Source: a virus. From it: DNA of 54,759 nucleotides. The first letter of the stretch is position 1; each line of letters opens with the position of its first letter. The translations under genes and the position numbers were made by a program. The notes under the pieces were generated by a model. It saw only the letters and a program-made list of their open reading frames with translations, did not search any database and was not told the DNA's origin. Positions 17,923-25,906 of this stretch are shown here, one piece after another. The DNA is taken from positions 1-54,759 of the IMG/VR virus record IMGVR_UViG_3300030389_001655; one strand, 5' to 3'.

Positions 17923-18777
17923 TTGGCTTTAGAAATAATAACTGCCGAACAACGTATGGCAGAAAAGCGAGGTCATAAGATGGTCATCTGTGGTCAAAGT
18001 GGTGTGGGCAAGACAACTCTTGCCCGTACTCTTGATGCAGATAAGACTTTGTTTATTGATCTTGAGGCAGGAGATACTGCCATTAAGGATTTTCCTATTG
18101 ATGTAATTAGACCAAAGACATGGCAAGAGTGTCGTGACTTTGTTTGTTATATTGGTGGTGTTAATCCATCTTTAACAAGGGAGCCTTATGATAAACTACA
18201 TCATGAGAGAGTTATGCAAGAGTTTGGAGATAAACTTGTGCGAATGAGTAAATACGACACTATATTTGTAGATAGTATTACAGTTGCAGGACGTTTGTGT
18301 TTTCAATATTGTATGTCTCATCCCGATAACATTGCTGAAAGATCTGGCAAAGTTGATACTCGTGCTGCTTATGGTATGCACGGCAGAGAGATGATGGCTT
18401 GGCTAACTCATCTACAACATATTAGAGATAAGAATGTTATATTAGTTGGCATACTTGATTCTAAGTTAGATGATTATGGTCGAACTAATTATGAGTTACA
18501 GATAGAGGGTTCTAAAACTGCACGAGAACTACCTGGAATTGTTGATGAAGTTATCACAATGACAGTTATGGGTGGTGGCGAAGGTGTGCAACCTTATAGA
18601 GCTTTCGTATGTCAAACTCTTAATGAGTGGGGTTATCCAGCCAAAGATAGATCTGGCAAACTTGAGGTTATTGAAGAGCCACATTTAGGCAAACTTTTAG
18701 AAAAGCTTAATGGCAATCCTTTGACCGATTTAAATAAAGTTGAATCACAACCAATAAAGAAAGGAGAATTATCGTGA
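17923..18777 (+). CDS. Sak4-like RecA-fold ATPase (single-strand annealing/recombination)
   Basis: 284 residues with a TTG start, chosen because GGAGG lies six bases upstream and the TTG directly follows the previous TAA. Walker A is GQSGVGKTT (24-32) and Walker B is IFVDS (114-118). The layout matches small RecA-like Sak4/AAA_24 phage ATPases that work with an SSB-like partner encoded next door, as here. Predicted role: recombination-dependent replication or repair. C-terminal ~30 residues are charged and probably disordered. Confidence 0.82.
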   Translation: MALEIITAEQRMAEKRGHKMVICGQSGVGKTTLARTLDADKTLFIDLEAGDTAIKDFPIDVIRPKTWQECRDFVCYIGGVNPSLTREPYDKLHHERVMQEFGDKLVRMSKYDTIFVDSITVAGRLCFQYCMSHPDNIAERSGKVDTRAAYGMHGREMMAWLTHLQHIRDKNVILVGILDSKLDDYGRTNYELQIEGSKTARELPGIVDEVITMTVMGGGEGVQPYRAFVCQTLNEWGYPAKDRSGKLEVIEEPHLGKLLEKLNGNPLTDLNKVESQPIKKGELS

Positions 18778-19391
18778 TTGATTTAAATAATGTAACTGGG
18801 GGTGGTGGTTCTGATTTTGAACTCATTCCCGAAGGGACTATTGCAAGAGCAATAATAAATATACAACCTAATCCTTTAACTATTCCAGAGTTAAGTAACA
18901 CGCCAATGTTTAAGCAATCAACAAGCTCATCTGCTAAATGGATGGATGTTGAGTATACCATTTTTGGTGGTCAATTTGACAGACGTAGGTTCTGGCATAA
19001 GCATTTTTTTGATGGTGATTCCAAAGATACAGATGGTGTATCTAAGTCAAAAAAAATTAGCTTGGCTTGGTTAAAGGCAGTTTTAGAGAGTCATAAGAAT
19101 ATAGCTTCTAATGATGCTTCACCAGAGGCACAAGCCGTTAGGCAATTAGATCCTTCTAAGGGTGGAGTTGCATCTATTAACGGCATGAGTGTTTGTGTTA
19201 AAGTAGGTATTGAGAAATCAAATGATCCTCAATATGGTGACAAAAACATACTTAGAGTTGTTTTGACACCTGGCATGGATGGTTATATTCCTAACGGCGA
19301 TACACCGAATAGTTCACCACCTGTAGGCGGGGGCACTCCACCAGTGAATAATGGTGGTGGTGCTACTGTACCCAGTTGGGCAAAGGGATAG
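18774..19391 (+). CDS. SSB-like partner of Sak4 (DUF669-type)
   Basis: 205 residues with a GTG start overlapping the previous stop; Shine-Dalgarno AAGGAGAATT. A beta-rich N-terminus (DFELIPEGTIARAIINIQPN), WMDVEYTIFGGQFDRRRFWH, and a conserved GMSVCVKVGIE block precede a low-complexity Gly/Pro/Asn tail ending VPSWAKG. DUF669-type proteins beside Sak4 bind single-stranded DNA. The unusual tail may replace the acidic SSB tip for partner binding. Confidence 0.7.
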   Translation: MIDLNNVTGGGGSDFELIPEGTIARAIINIQPNPLTIPELSNTPMFKQSTSSSAKWMDVEYTIFGGQFDRRRFWHKHFFDGDSKDTDGVSKSKKISLAWLKAVLESHKNIASNDASPEAQAVRQLDPSKGGVASINGMSVCVKVGIEKSNDPQYGDKNILRVVLTPGMDGYIPNGDTPNSSPPVGGGTPPVNNGGGATVPSWAKG

Positions 19392-19395
19392 TGGT

Positions 19396-19480
19396 GAAAG
19401 GCATAGCAAGGGCTAACTGACCTTAGTCTACTTGCAACTCGTTTGGGTAGTACGAGTGCCCTAAAACTACCCACCATTAA
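19396..19480 (+). ncRNA. candidate structured RNA: hairpin plus H-type pseudoknot
   Basis: P1 hairpin: GCAAG (19406-19410) with CTTGC (19431-19435) continues into GGCTAA (19411-19416) with TTAGTC (19423-19428, one G-U), leaving a 2-nt bulge. One base later comes a pseudoknot: ACTCGT (19437-19442) pairs ACGAGT (19452-19457), and interleaved GGGTAGT (19445-19451) pairs ACTACCC (19466-19472). Loops are 2, 0 and 8 nt, ideal H-type geometry. It ends about 15 nt before the Shine-Dalgarno of the helicase gene, so it may control its translation. No known riboswitch class recognised. Confidence 0.55.
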
Positions 19481-19495
19481 GCCAGTGAGGGATAT

Positions 19496-21178
19496 ATGAT
19501 TTTAAGACCATATCAAGAGATAGCAGTACAAGATGCTTCAGATGCTTTAGATAAGCATAAAAATACTATTGTTGTTGCACCAACTGGTGCTGGTAAAACT
19601 ATTATGTTATCTGCATTGATTGGCAAACGATATTCCAAAGGTAAAAAAGTTTTAGTATTACAACATAGAGATGAACTTGTAGGACAGAATGCAAGTAAGT
19701 TTAGTCGTGTTAATCCAAAAATATCAACAAGTGTAGTTGATGCTTCACAAAAGAACTGGAATGGTAGTGCAGTATTTAGCATGGTGCAGACCTTATCCAG
19801 ACCGAACAATTTAGATAATATGTCGAAAGTAGACATGATGGTCATAGATGAAAGTCATCATGCTATAGCTGACACATACATGAGAATTATAAAAAGAGTT
19901 AAGGAAGCTAACGAGTCTGTAGAAATTGTTGGCTTTACGGCTACACCTAATCGTGGTGACAGAAAAGGCTTGAAAGATATTTTCAACAACTGCTCACATC
20001 AGATTGAAATAGGCAACTTGATACGAGAAGGTTTTCTTGTGCCACCAAAAACATTTGTTGTAGATGTGGGTGTACAACAAGATTTACAAAATGTTCGTAA
20101 AACAGTTTCAGACTTCGACATGAGTGAGGTCGAGCAGATCATGAACAAACGTGCCATCAACGAGAAGATTGTAGAGGAATGGCAAGACAAAGCTGGAGAT
20201 AGAAAAACAGTTATATTTTGTAGCACAGTCGTTCATGCACAAGATTTATGTGATGAGTTTAGAAGATCACAAGTTAGAGCTGAGATTGTAACAGGTGAAA
20301 CTCCATCGGAAGAACGAAAACAAATACTTCATGACTTAGAACATGGAGATGTCCAGGTGGTTGTGAATGTTGCAGTTTTGACAGAGGGTTTTGATGCACC
20401 ACCTGTCAGTTGTATTGTGCTTACAAGACCATGTTCATACAAATCAACAATGGTCCAGATGATTGGTCGTGGACTACGAACAATAGATCCAGAGGAACAT
20501 CCTGGAATAATTAAAAAAGATTGTATCGTATTAGACTTTGGTACAAGTGTTTTGACACATGGATCGCTTGACGAGGGTGTCGATCTTGATGGTAAAGATA
20601 AATCACAATCAGGAGCTGGACCAGAGAAGATGTGTCCAAATTGTAAATGTCTCATACCATTAAATGTTCGTGTCTGTCCTATGTGTGGGCATGAAATCGA
20701 AATGCAGGCAAAAGAGTTGCTTGAAACATTTAACATGACAGAGATTGACCTTATCGATAGATCTCCATTTAGATGGATTGACTTATTCAATAATGGCAAA
20801 TGTATGTCAGCAAGTGGCTTTAATGGATTTGGTTTAGTTGCACATTTAGATGATGTTTCTGTAGCGTTAGTTAAGCGTACAAAGGGTAAACTTAGAATTG
20901 TAGGTGTAGGCACAAAAGAACAAGCTTTAGCTTCTGCTGACGATTTTTTAAGGCAAATAGAAGATAGTGACGGAGCTAAGAAAGGTAAAAGATGGTTGAA
21001 TCAAGCTATGACAGAAAGACAAAGAGAAGCTTTGGCTAGAGAAAACAAAATTGTCAGCCCATTAGATTTAAGTTTTAGTAAATACAAAGCAGCTTGCTGG
21101 TTAAATTATTTGTGGAATAAACAAGAAATAGATGGCAAAGTTTTAGATTATTACGAAGGAGATAACAATGCAGCGTAG
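19496..21178 (+). CDS. SF2 DEAD/DEAH-type DNA helicase with zinc ribbon
   Basis: 560 residues. Walker A APTGAGKT (28-35), motif II DESH (118-121), motif III FTATP (147-151), motif VI QMIGRGLRT, and after the helicase core a CPNC...CPMC zinc ribbon at ~380-395. This is the SSL2/UvsW-like phage helicase type used for fork remodelling, branch migration or origin opening. Shine-Dalgarno GTGAGGGAT. It lies between the SSB-like gene and nuclease/primase genes. A C-terminal ~150-residue domain has no recognised family. Confidence 0.88.
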   Translation: MILRPYQEIAVQDASDALDKHKNTIVVAPTGAGKTIMLSALIGKRYSKGKKVLVLQHRDELVGQNASKFSRVNPKISTSVVDASQKNWNGSAVFSMVQTLSRPNNLDNMSKVDMMVIDESHHAIADTYMRIIKRVKEANESVEIVGFTATPNRGDRKGLKDIFNNCSHQIEIGNLIREGFLVPPKTFVVDVGVQQDLQNVRKTVSDFDMSEVEQIMNKRAINEKIVEEWQDKAGDRKTVIFCSTVVHAQDLCDEFRRSQVRAEIVTGETPSEERKQILHDLEHGDVQVVVNVAVLTEGFDAPPVSCIVLTRPCSYKSTMVQMIGRGLRTIDPEEHPGIIKKDCIVLDFGTSVLTHGSLDEGVDLDGKDKSQSGAGPEKMCPNCKCLIPLNVRVCPMCGHEIEMQAKELLETFNMTEIDLIDRSPFRWIDLFNNGKCMSASGFNGFGLVAHLDDVSVALVKRTKGKLRIVGVGTKEQALASADDFLRQIEDSDGAKKGKRWLNQAMTERQREALARENKIVSPLDLSFSKYKAACWLNYLWNKQEIDGKVLDYYEGDNNAA

Positions 21179-21449
21179 TGAAGCTTTACAAAAAGCAGAA
21201 CAATTAATCAACGGAGCAAGGGCAAGGACACATGGAGATGCTAAAGATACACATGAATCAATAGCTAAGATCATGAATGTTTTGTGGAGACATAAAATTA
21301 AATCAGAACTTACTTATGATGACATATATAAACTTTGCATAGTGCAGAAACTTGTTCGAGACTCTCAAAATCCAAAGAACATGGACAATCCGATAGATGT
21401 AATAGGATACGCAGCACTATGGGCAGAGGGAAAAAGTGGCAAGAATTAA
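21168..21449 (+). CDS. conserved phage protein, DUF6378-like
   Basis: 93 residues, helical. GARARTHGDAKDTHESIAKI, LCIVQKLVRDSQNP and NPIDVIGYAALWAE match a small phage family often placed in replication operons (DUF6378, from memory). The N-x-x-D-x-(I/Y)-D-x-x-G-Y-A-A pattern recalls all-alpha NTP pyrophosphohydrolase-like folds, but metal ligands are not obvious. Start has GAAGGAGATAAC upstream and overlaps the helicase end. Confidence 0.65.
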   Translation: MQRSEALQKAEQLINGARARTHGDAKDTHESIAKIMNVLWRHKIKSELTYDDIYKLCIVQKLVRDSQNPKNMDNPIDVIGYAALWAEGKSGKN

Positions 21450-21729
21450 CGTGGATTATCAACTCAACATGAAATCTAAAAGTAATGTGCATTATATTCG
21501 TGAGGGCAAAATCGTTATACCTATATTTTTAGAAAAACATAATGACCATGTGCTGGATCACATAGACACATACATTGAAGAAGCTATTAAAGACACAGAT
21601 GATGAGTTGTTAGGTGGCATGATAGTGGCTGAATTTTTAGGAGTTTGTCACTATTTTGATTTTATAGTAATGGAAGAAGGAGACAAGAAATGGAAGAACA
21701 TGGTATCGGGGACAGACACAATACACTAA
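21436..21729 (+). CDS. unknown replication-module protein
   Basis: 97 residues with a GTG start (GAGGG five bases upstream, overlap with the preceding gene). Mixed alpha/beta; acidic helix HIDTYIEEAIKDTDDELLGG, then a hydrophobic Phe/Val stretch (MIVAEFLGVCHYFDFIVM). No family recognised. The next gene starts inside it. Confidence 0.55.
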   Translation: MARINVDYQLNMKSKSNVHYIREGKIVIPIFLEKHNDHVLDHIDTYIEEAIKDTDDELLGGMIVAEFLGVCHYFDFIVMEEGDKKWKNMVSGTDTIH

Positions 21730-21905
21730 AAGCACTGTCCGAACAATTTGCTAAAATAGGTTGGGATAAACAATTACATCATTTGACACAGGACGATGCA
21801 ATTGCCATAATTGACGCTATTCAATCAGTCAATGAAAGTAAAAGCAATGGCATTCTCGACCTTAATCCAAACACAGACATCCCAGATGATGAGATCCCGT
21901 TCTAG
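21690..21905 (+). CDS. small acidic replication-module protein
   Basis: 71 residues, ATG after AGAAGGAGACAAGAA, overlapping the previous gene by 40 bp. An N-terminal helix pair (LKALSEQFAKIGWDKQLHHL, TQDDAIAIIDAIQSV) and an acidic tail DIPDDEIPF, resembling the acidic C-terminal tips of SSB-interacting proteins. Such short proteins commonly precede Cas4-like nucleases in phages. Function unknown. Confidence 0.6.
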   Translation: MEEHGIGDRHNTLKALSEQFAKIGWDKQLHHLTQDDAIAIIDAIQSVNESKSNGILDLNPNTDIPDDEIPF

Positions 21906-21906
21906 T

Positions 21907-22614
21907 ATGTTAGACCAGGAGATATCAAATATTATTGACGAAGCTATTGTCAAAAAAAACAAAGAAGTTAAGCAAAGAACTTATCTTGGTGCTTCTAGCT
22001 TGGGCGATTCCTGTTCCAGGAAGATACAATATCGGTATATGGGCAAGCCCATTGATGATCAGCGGGACTTTGATGCAAAGACACTGCGAATATTTCAGTT
22101 TGGTCATGAGATAGAACTAAGTGTAGCTGGTTGGCTTAGACAAGCTGGATTTGATTTACGAGTTCAGGATAAGAATGGCGAACAATTTGGATTTAGTATA
22201 GCTGAAGGTGAGGTCAAAGGTCATATTGATGGTGTTATCTGTGGAGGACCTTTGAATGCTAAGTATCCTATGTTGTGGGAATGTAAGTCAGCCAATGATA
22301 AAAAGTTTAAAGAGTTTCAAATCAAAGGTGTAACTTTAGCTAATCCTGTATATGCAGCACAAGTCGCATTGTATCAGGCTTACATGGAGCTAACAGACAA
22401 TCCTTGTTTGTTTACTGTATTAAATAAGAATACAAGTGAAATTTATTATGAGTTTATACCTTTTAACAAAGCTTTAGCACAGGACATTAGTGACAAAGCA
22501 GTAACAATACTTGAAGCAACAAAAGCAAATGAAGTATTACCACGAGTCGCACAGTCTCGTGATTACTTTGCTTGCAAATATTGTGAGTTTCAAGATACTT
22601 GTTGGAGTAATTAA
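21907..22614 (+). CDS. Cas4/RecB-like PD-(D/E)XK exonuclease with Fe-S cysteines
   Basis: 235 residues from ATG 21907 (an in-frame ATG at 21889 is an alternative; neither has a clear Shine-Dalgarno). PD-(D/E)XK core: D108 (GHIDGV), E125 and K127 (LWECKS), then Q152xxxY156 (AAQVALYQ). Four cysteines C36, C223, C226 and C232 are arranged as in Cas4/AddB 4Fe-4S nucleases. Predicted end-resection exonuclease for the Sak4 annealing system or for fork processing. Confident by residues. Confidence 0.85.
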   Translation: MLDQEISNIIDEAIVKKNKEVKQRTYLGASSLGDSCSRKIQYRYMGKPIDDQRDFDAKTLRIFQFGHEIELSVAGWLRQAGFDLRVQDKNGEQFGFSIAEGEVKGHIDGVICGGPLNAKYPMLWECKSANDKKFKEFQIKGVTLANPVYAAQVALYQAYMELTDNPCLFTVLNKNTSEIYYEFIPFNKALAQDISDKAVTILEATKANEVLPRVAQSRDYFACKYCEFQDTCWSN

Positions 22615-22663
22615 ATATGAGGACGAAGGTAGTTTCGCCCTCATATACTTCAGCCAATGAAGT
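22615..22663 (+). promoter_or_regulatory. double-hairpin leader of the primase gene
   Basis: Hairpin 1: ATATGAGG (22615-22622) with CCTCATAT (22639-22646), extended by CGAA/TTCG inside. Hairpin 2 follows at once: ACTTCA (22647-22652) with TGAAGT (22658-22663). No T-run, so not a terminator; it ends 12 bases before ATG, next to the GAGG ribosome-binding site. Likely translation control or RNA processing. Confidence 0.5.
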
Positions 22664-22675
22664 GAGGTCAGTATA

Positions 22676-24844
22676 ATGAACATTATAAAATTTGGCAATA
22701 AGAATAGGGATATGTCAGCCAATGAATTAGTCGATATGATTAGTCAGAAAGTCCCAGCCAGTGTACAAATTAACGCTCTTCGGGATACTTATCCACAAGG
22801 AGAAATTAGAGGAGATGTGTTTACCATCGGGTCATTACATGGTGAACCTGGCAAATCTTTAAAAATAGATATTAATCCAAGATCACCATACTTTATGAAG
22901 GGATCGGATTTTAATGGAGCCGAGGGTGTTGGTGGTATTGTAAAGATTTTAATGGAAGGCAGAAACATGAGACTGCCTGAAATCAGAGAATTGTTCGGAA
23001 ACTATTTGGACGAATCGTCACCTTCGCAGCCAGATATACCACAAGAACTTAGCGTAACATTTAAAAAGACATATGACATAAACACGCCATTTGATCACGA
23101 GCACTTATATCTGTCAGTTGATGGCGAACTCTTATGTCGTGTTCGTAGGTATAATATAAAAGATGAGAATGGCAATCCAGTTATGGATAGTCATGGCAAG
23201 CCCAAAAAAGAGTTCAGGCAGTTTACAGATGCGTCTTATCCAAAGATACCTGATGTAAGACCTTTGTATAATCTGCCCAATGTGGTTGCTTCAGAAAAAG
23301 TCATATGGGTTGAGGGCGAGAAATGTGCTGATGCACTGAATGAGATCGGATATACTGCAACGTGCACAATGGGAGGAGCGGGTATGCTTTCTCGTAAGTC
23401 AGCTAGTCGGTTTGATTTCTCACCATTACAGGACAAAGAACTTATTATATGGGGTGATAATGACAATGCTGGGCGTAAGGTAGCTGAACTGGTACAAGAA
23501 CTGGCATTGAATGCTGGTGCAAGATCGGTAACCACATTAACGCCACCAAGAGGTAAGCCAGAGGGTTGGGATGCCGTTGATGCTATATCGGAAAGCTTTG
23601 ATGTCCAACATTTTTTAAATACGACAGTTAAACATACCAGACGTAATATAAATTTACTGGACGATAGTTTACTGGTCAGCAGATTTGAAGGTAATGCACC
23701 CGAACAAAAGTTCCTGGTCGATGGTACATTCCCTCTGGGTGTACCAATAATATTTTCTGCAGCAGGTGATGCTGGTAAAGGAATGATGACACTTGACTTA
23801 GCTATGAAAGTAGCATCGGGTCAGCCGTTAGCTCAGAGTTTTGGTAGCTCCATCGGGGAGTTTGGCAACGTGGTAATCTTCACGGCAGAGGACGATGAGG
23901 CAGAAATGCACAGAAGAATTGAGCGTTTGGATCCGAACAATTTAAGATTTTCTTACAGGCATGAGCTACGAGTCGTGTCACTTCCTAATGTAGGTGGTGT
24001 GTTCCCAATACTTCAAGATACCAGAGATGGCTACAGCACCAGCGAAGAATTTGAAAAACTTTACGAACAATTATTGCAAATGAATAACCTGAAGTTGATT
24101 ATCTTTGATCCTCTGGCTTCTTTTGTTCATGCTGATGTCAATGCTGATCCAGCGGCAGGAGCTGCTTTGACTGGTTTACTGGCACAAATTGGTACAGAAA
24201 CTGGTGCGTCAGTCGTGATGTGTCACCATATGACAAAGATTAAAGACGATACAGTGGTCAATACTCCAGAGCAAGCAAGGTTGCTTATAAGAGGGACAAG
24301 TGCACTGGTTGATGGTGTTCGTTGTGCGTTTGCGTTGTGGCAAGTTGATGAAGCTACTGGGCGTAGACGTTGCATGGATATTGGGACTGAATACGAGAGA
24401 AACAGGTGTTTTGATGGTGCAGTTGTAAAATCTAATGGACCAGCTAACAGAAATATTAGACATTTCGTCAGAAATAGTTACTCTGGATTATTAGAGGACA
24501 AGACTGAAGAGATTAAAAGACTGCACTCTGGTACAAACAGAGAGATTAAAAAAGATGCCTTGTTCGCTTGGATAGCAACCTGTGAGAGGGAGGGCAGAGC
24601 CTTGACACAACAATCGGGAGCAGATGCAATACAACAACGTATGGTTTCAGATGCTGATGCACCAAGGGTGTTGCAGAACTTGACGCAGCGAAGCATTGAT
24701 GGAATTGTTCGTGAACTTATCCAGGAATCACGAATCGGGAAATACTCATTTTCAGCATCGGGTGGTCGTAAATGGCTTGGCACAATAGATGGCGTTATGT
24801 CCAGTGGTGAGTATGAAGCAACCACAGCAACGGATAATGTCTAA
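22676..24844 (+). CDS. TOPRIM primase fused to RepA/RAD25-type AAA helicase
   Basis: 722 residues. A TOPRIM domain with the acidic residues in WVEGEKCADAL (E213, E215) and WGDNDNAGR (D261, D263). Then a RecA-fold helicase with Walker A AAGDAGKGM (362-370), VVIFTAEDD and a Walker B-like LKLIIFDPLASF. The C-terminus has a winged-helix-like region. No N-terminal zinc finger is seen, unlike T7 gp4. It makes primers and unwinds DNA at the fork. Shine-Dalgarno GAGGT. With no phage polymerase in the window it must recruit one. Confidence 0.87.
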   Translation: MNIIKFGNKNRDMSANELVDMISQKVPASVQINALRDTYPQGEIRGDVFTIGSLHGEPGKSLKIDINPRSPYFMKGSDFNGAEGVGGIVKILMEGRNMRLPEIRELFGNYLDESSPSQPDIPQELSVTFKKTYDINTPFDHEHLYLSVDGELLCRVRRYNIKDENGNPVMDSHGKPKKEFRQFTDASYPKIPDVRPLYNLPNVVASEKVIWVEGEKCADALNEIGYTATCTMGGAGMLSRKSASRFDFSPLQDKELIIWGDNDNAGRKVAELVQELALNAGARSVTTLTPPRGKPEGWDAVDAISESFDVQHFLNTTVKHTRRNINLLDDSLLVSRFEGNAPEQKFLVDGTFPLGVPIIFSAAGDAGKGMMTLDLAMKVASGQPLAQSFGSSIGEFGNVVIFTAEDDEAEMHRRIERLDPNNLRFSYRHELRVVSLPNVGGVFPILQDTRDGYSTSEEFEKLYEQLLQMNNLKLIIFDPLASFVHADVNADPAAGAALTGLLAQIGTETGASVVMCHHMTKIKDDTVVNTPEQARLLIRGTSALVDGVRCAFALWQVDEATGRRRCMDIGTEYERNRCFDGAVVKSNGPANRNIRHFVRNSYSGLLEDKTEEIKRLHSGTNREIKKDALFAWIATCEREGRALTQQSGADAIQQRMVSDADAPRVLQNLTQRSIDGIVRELIQESRIGKYSFSASGGRKWLGTIDGVMSSGEYEATTATDNV

Positions 24845-25049
24845 GAAGGGCAGATACAGTAAGACCAGCAAAAAATACAACGAACTGATTGCGTTTACCA
24901 AAAAATTAATTCACGAAAAATCAAACCAGCTCGATGAGTCCGAACAATTATTCGAGGACGATCCCAGGGCAGCGAAGGAAAAAGATTATGGTCGAGTCAG
25001 AAGAAAGCCGACTCATGTTTTTTCTAAAAGTACATTAAGTGATATTTAA
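24837..25049 (+). CDS. small basic protein closing the replication operon
   Basis: 70 residues from ATG 24837, which overlaps the primase stop; an earlier in-frame ATG at 24789 lies deep inside the primase gene. Lys/Arg-rich (MSKKGRYSKTSKKY), a central acidic helix (NQLDESEQLFEDDPRAAKE), then DYGRVRRKPTHVFSKSTLSD. Nucleic-acid binding is plausible. A hairpin terminator follows immediately. Confidence 0.55.
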   Translation: MSKKGRYSKTSKKYNELIAFTKKLIHEKSNQLDESEQLFEDDPRAAKEKDYGRVRRKPTHVFSKSTLSDI

Positions 25050-25052
25050 AAA

Positions 25053-25080
25053 AGGGTGGAAAAATCCACCCTCATTTCAT
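25053..25080 (+). terminator. hairpin terminator after the replication operon (weak T-run)
   Basis: AGGGTGGA (25053-25060), loop AAAA, TCCACCCT (25065-25072), then CATTTCAT. The A-run on the left side would make it a better terminator for the minus strand; it may work in both directions. Confidence 0.6.
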
Positions 25081-25180
25081 CTTTACAAGAATAGTTATCA
25101 ACAAATCTTACATAGGTAGTGTTCTGTTAATTTTCTATTCTCCTCTAATATAATTAATTAAAAAAAAATTACAATAGTTG

Positions 25181-25208
25181 TTGACATATATGTAATCAAT
25201 ACTATATT
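25181..25208 (+). promoter_or_regulatory. early promoter P2
   Basis: TTGACA (25181-25186), 16 bp, TATATT (25203-25208), with GTAATCAATAC (25192-25202) abutting the -10 and an A-tract upstream. It serves the small-gene operon starting at 25242. Confidence 0.75.
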
Positions 25209-25241
25209 GAACTATTATTAACTATCTTTTAGGAGGTCAGA

Positions 25242-25418
25242 ATGGGTAGAAAAACAACATTAGAAATAAAAAAGCAGTTTGACGATATGCTTTTTGAAAT
25301 CATAAAGACCAGGACTTTAAATTATTCAGACGAAGTCAATAGTTTGGTGAAAATAATTTCACCACAAATCGAGAAAATTAACCAATTATTGGAGGAGAAG
25401 TTACATGGTAAAAGCTAA
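25242..25418 (+). CDS. small RHH-like protein
   Basis: 58 residues; Shine-Dalgarno AGGAGG ten bases before ATG. Sequence MGRKTTLEIKKQFDDMLFEI, then IKTRTLNYSDEVNSLVKII: strand plus two helices, compatible with a short ribbon-helix-helix or a dimerising helix pair. It follows promoter P2 and overlaps the next gene by 14 bp. DNA binding is inferred. Confidence 0.55.
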   Translation: MGRKTTLEIKKQFDDMLFEIIKTRTLNYSDEVNSLVKIISPQIEKINQLLEEKLHGKS

Positions 25419-25656
25419 TGAAATGTCAATACAAGATTGGGAGGATTTAAATCGTTTCTTGGATCACGAGAACGAGATCTTAGATCGCCCATCAAGTTCT
25501 TTAACATCAGATGCTATTTTAGCTATTGATCACATTTTAAAAGTGATTGAGAAGAGAGATGTTAAGAAGTGTACTCAAGATACTCAAGAGTCTTACGTTG
25601 TGTTAAAAGATTTAAAGCACAAGTTAGAAAATGAGTATGTTATTTATAGACCATAG
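25405..25656 (+). CDS. small early protein, unknown
   Basis: 83 residues, highly charged and helical (MSIQDWEDLNRFLDHENEIL, TSDAILAIDHILKVIEKRDV). Shine-Dalgarno GGAGGAG. The stop codon lies inside a perfect 10-bp hairpin. No recognised family; a host-takeover protein is possible but unsupported. Confidence 0.55.
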   Translation: MVKANEMSIQDWEDLNRFLDHENEILDRPSSSLTSDAILAIDHILKVIEKRDVKKCTQDTQESYVVLKDLKHKLENEYVIYRP

Positions 25657-25695
25657 TCAAATTTATTTGACTATGCAATCAATGCAATGTAATAA
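25652..25695 (+). promoter_or_regulatory. stop-codon hairpin and promoter-like element
   Basis: CATAGTCAAA (25652-25661), loop TTTA, TTTGACTATG (25666-25675): a perfect 10-bp stem over the stop codon. Its right arm contains TTGACT (25667-25672), and 17 bp later lies TAATAA (25690-25695), with GCAATCAATGC (25675-25685) like the early operator. It may be both a 3'-end hairpin and a weak promoter for the next gene. Confidence 0.4.
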
Positions 25696-25723
25696 TATCT
25701 TTAACTATCAAAGGAGCAAGTAG

Positions 25724-25906
25724 ATGAGTAGATACAAAGATAAAATGATGGGAGTAATGCAAGAGTTTTATTCCTATTTAACTGATGATAGCATGACAAA
25801 TGATCAAGCTATCGCTAGAATTAAAGAAGATCATGGCGAGCATTGGGCAGAATATGTTCGTGACGAGATTGAAACTGAGGAGGCACAATATGAGACCATT
25901 GGTTAA
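25724..25906 (+). CDS. small acidic early protein, unknown
   Basis: 60 residues; Shine-Dalgarno AAAGGAGCAAG. An acidic helix (MGVMQEFYSYLTDDSMTNDQ, AIARIKEDHGEHWAEYVRDE). It overlaps the peptidase gene by 17 bp, supplying its GAGGAGG. No family recognised. Confidence 0.55.
   Translation: MSRYKDKMMGVMQEFYSYLTDDSMTNDQAIARIKEDHGEHWAEYVRDEIETEEAQYETIG

Noticed and set aside
19396-19480. A known riboswitch (SAM-II/V, preQ1, ZTP, glutamine)
   Set aside because: The pseudoknot layout invites comparison, but I could not match the conserved ligand-pocket sequences of any of these.
20329-20913. A 194-codon minus-strand frame opposite the helicase
   Set aside because: The helicase motifs on the + strand are unambiguous; the minus frame is a shadow.
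22615-22646. Self-cleaving hammerhead-like ribozyme
   Set aside because: GAGGACGAA resembles part of a hammerhead core, but the required CTGATGA element and three-stem layout are missing.
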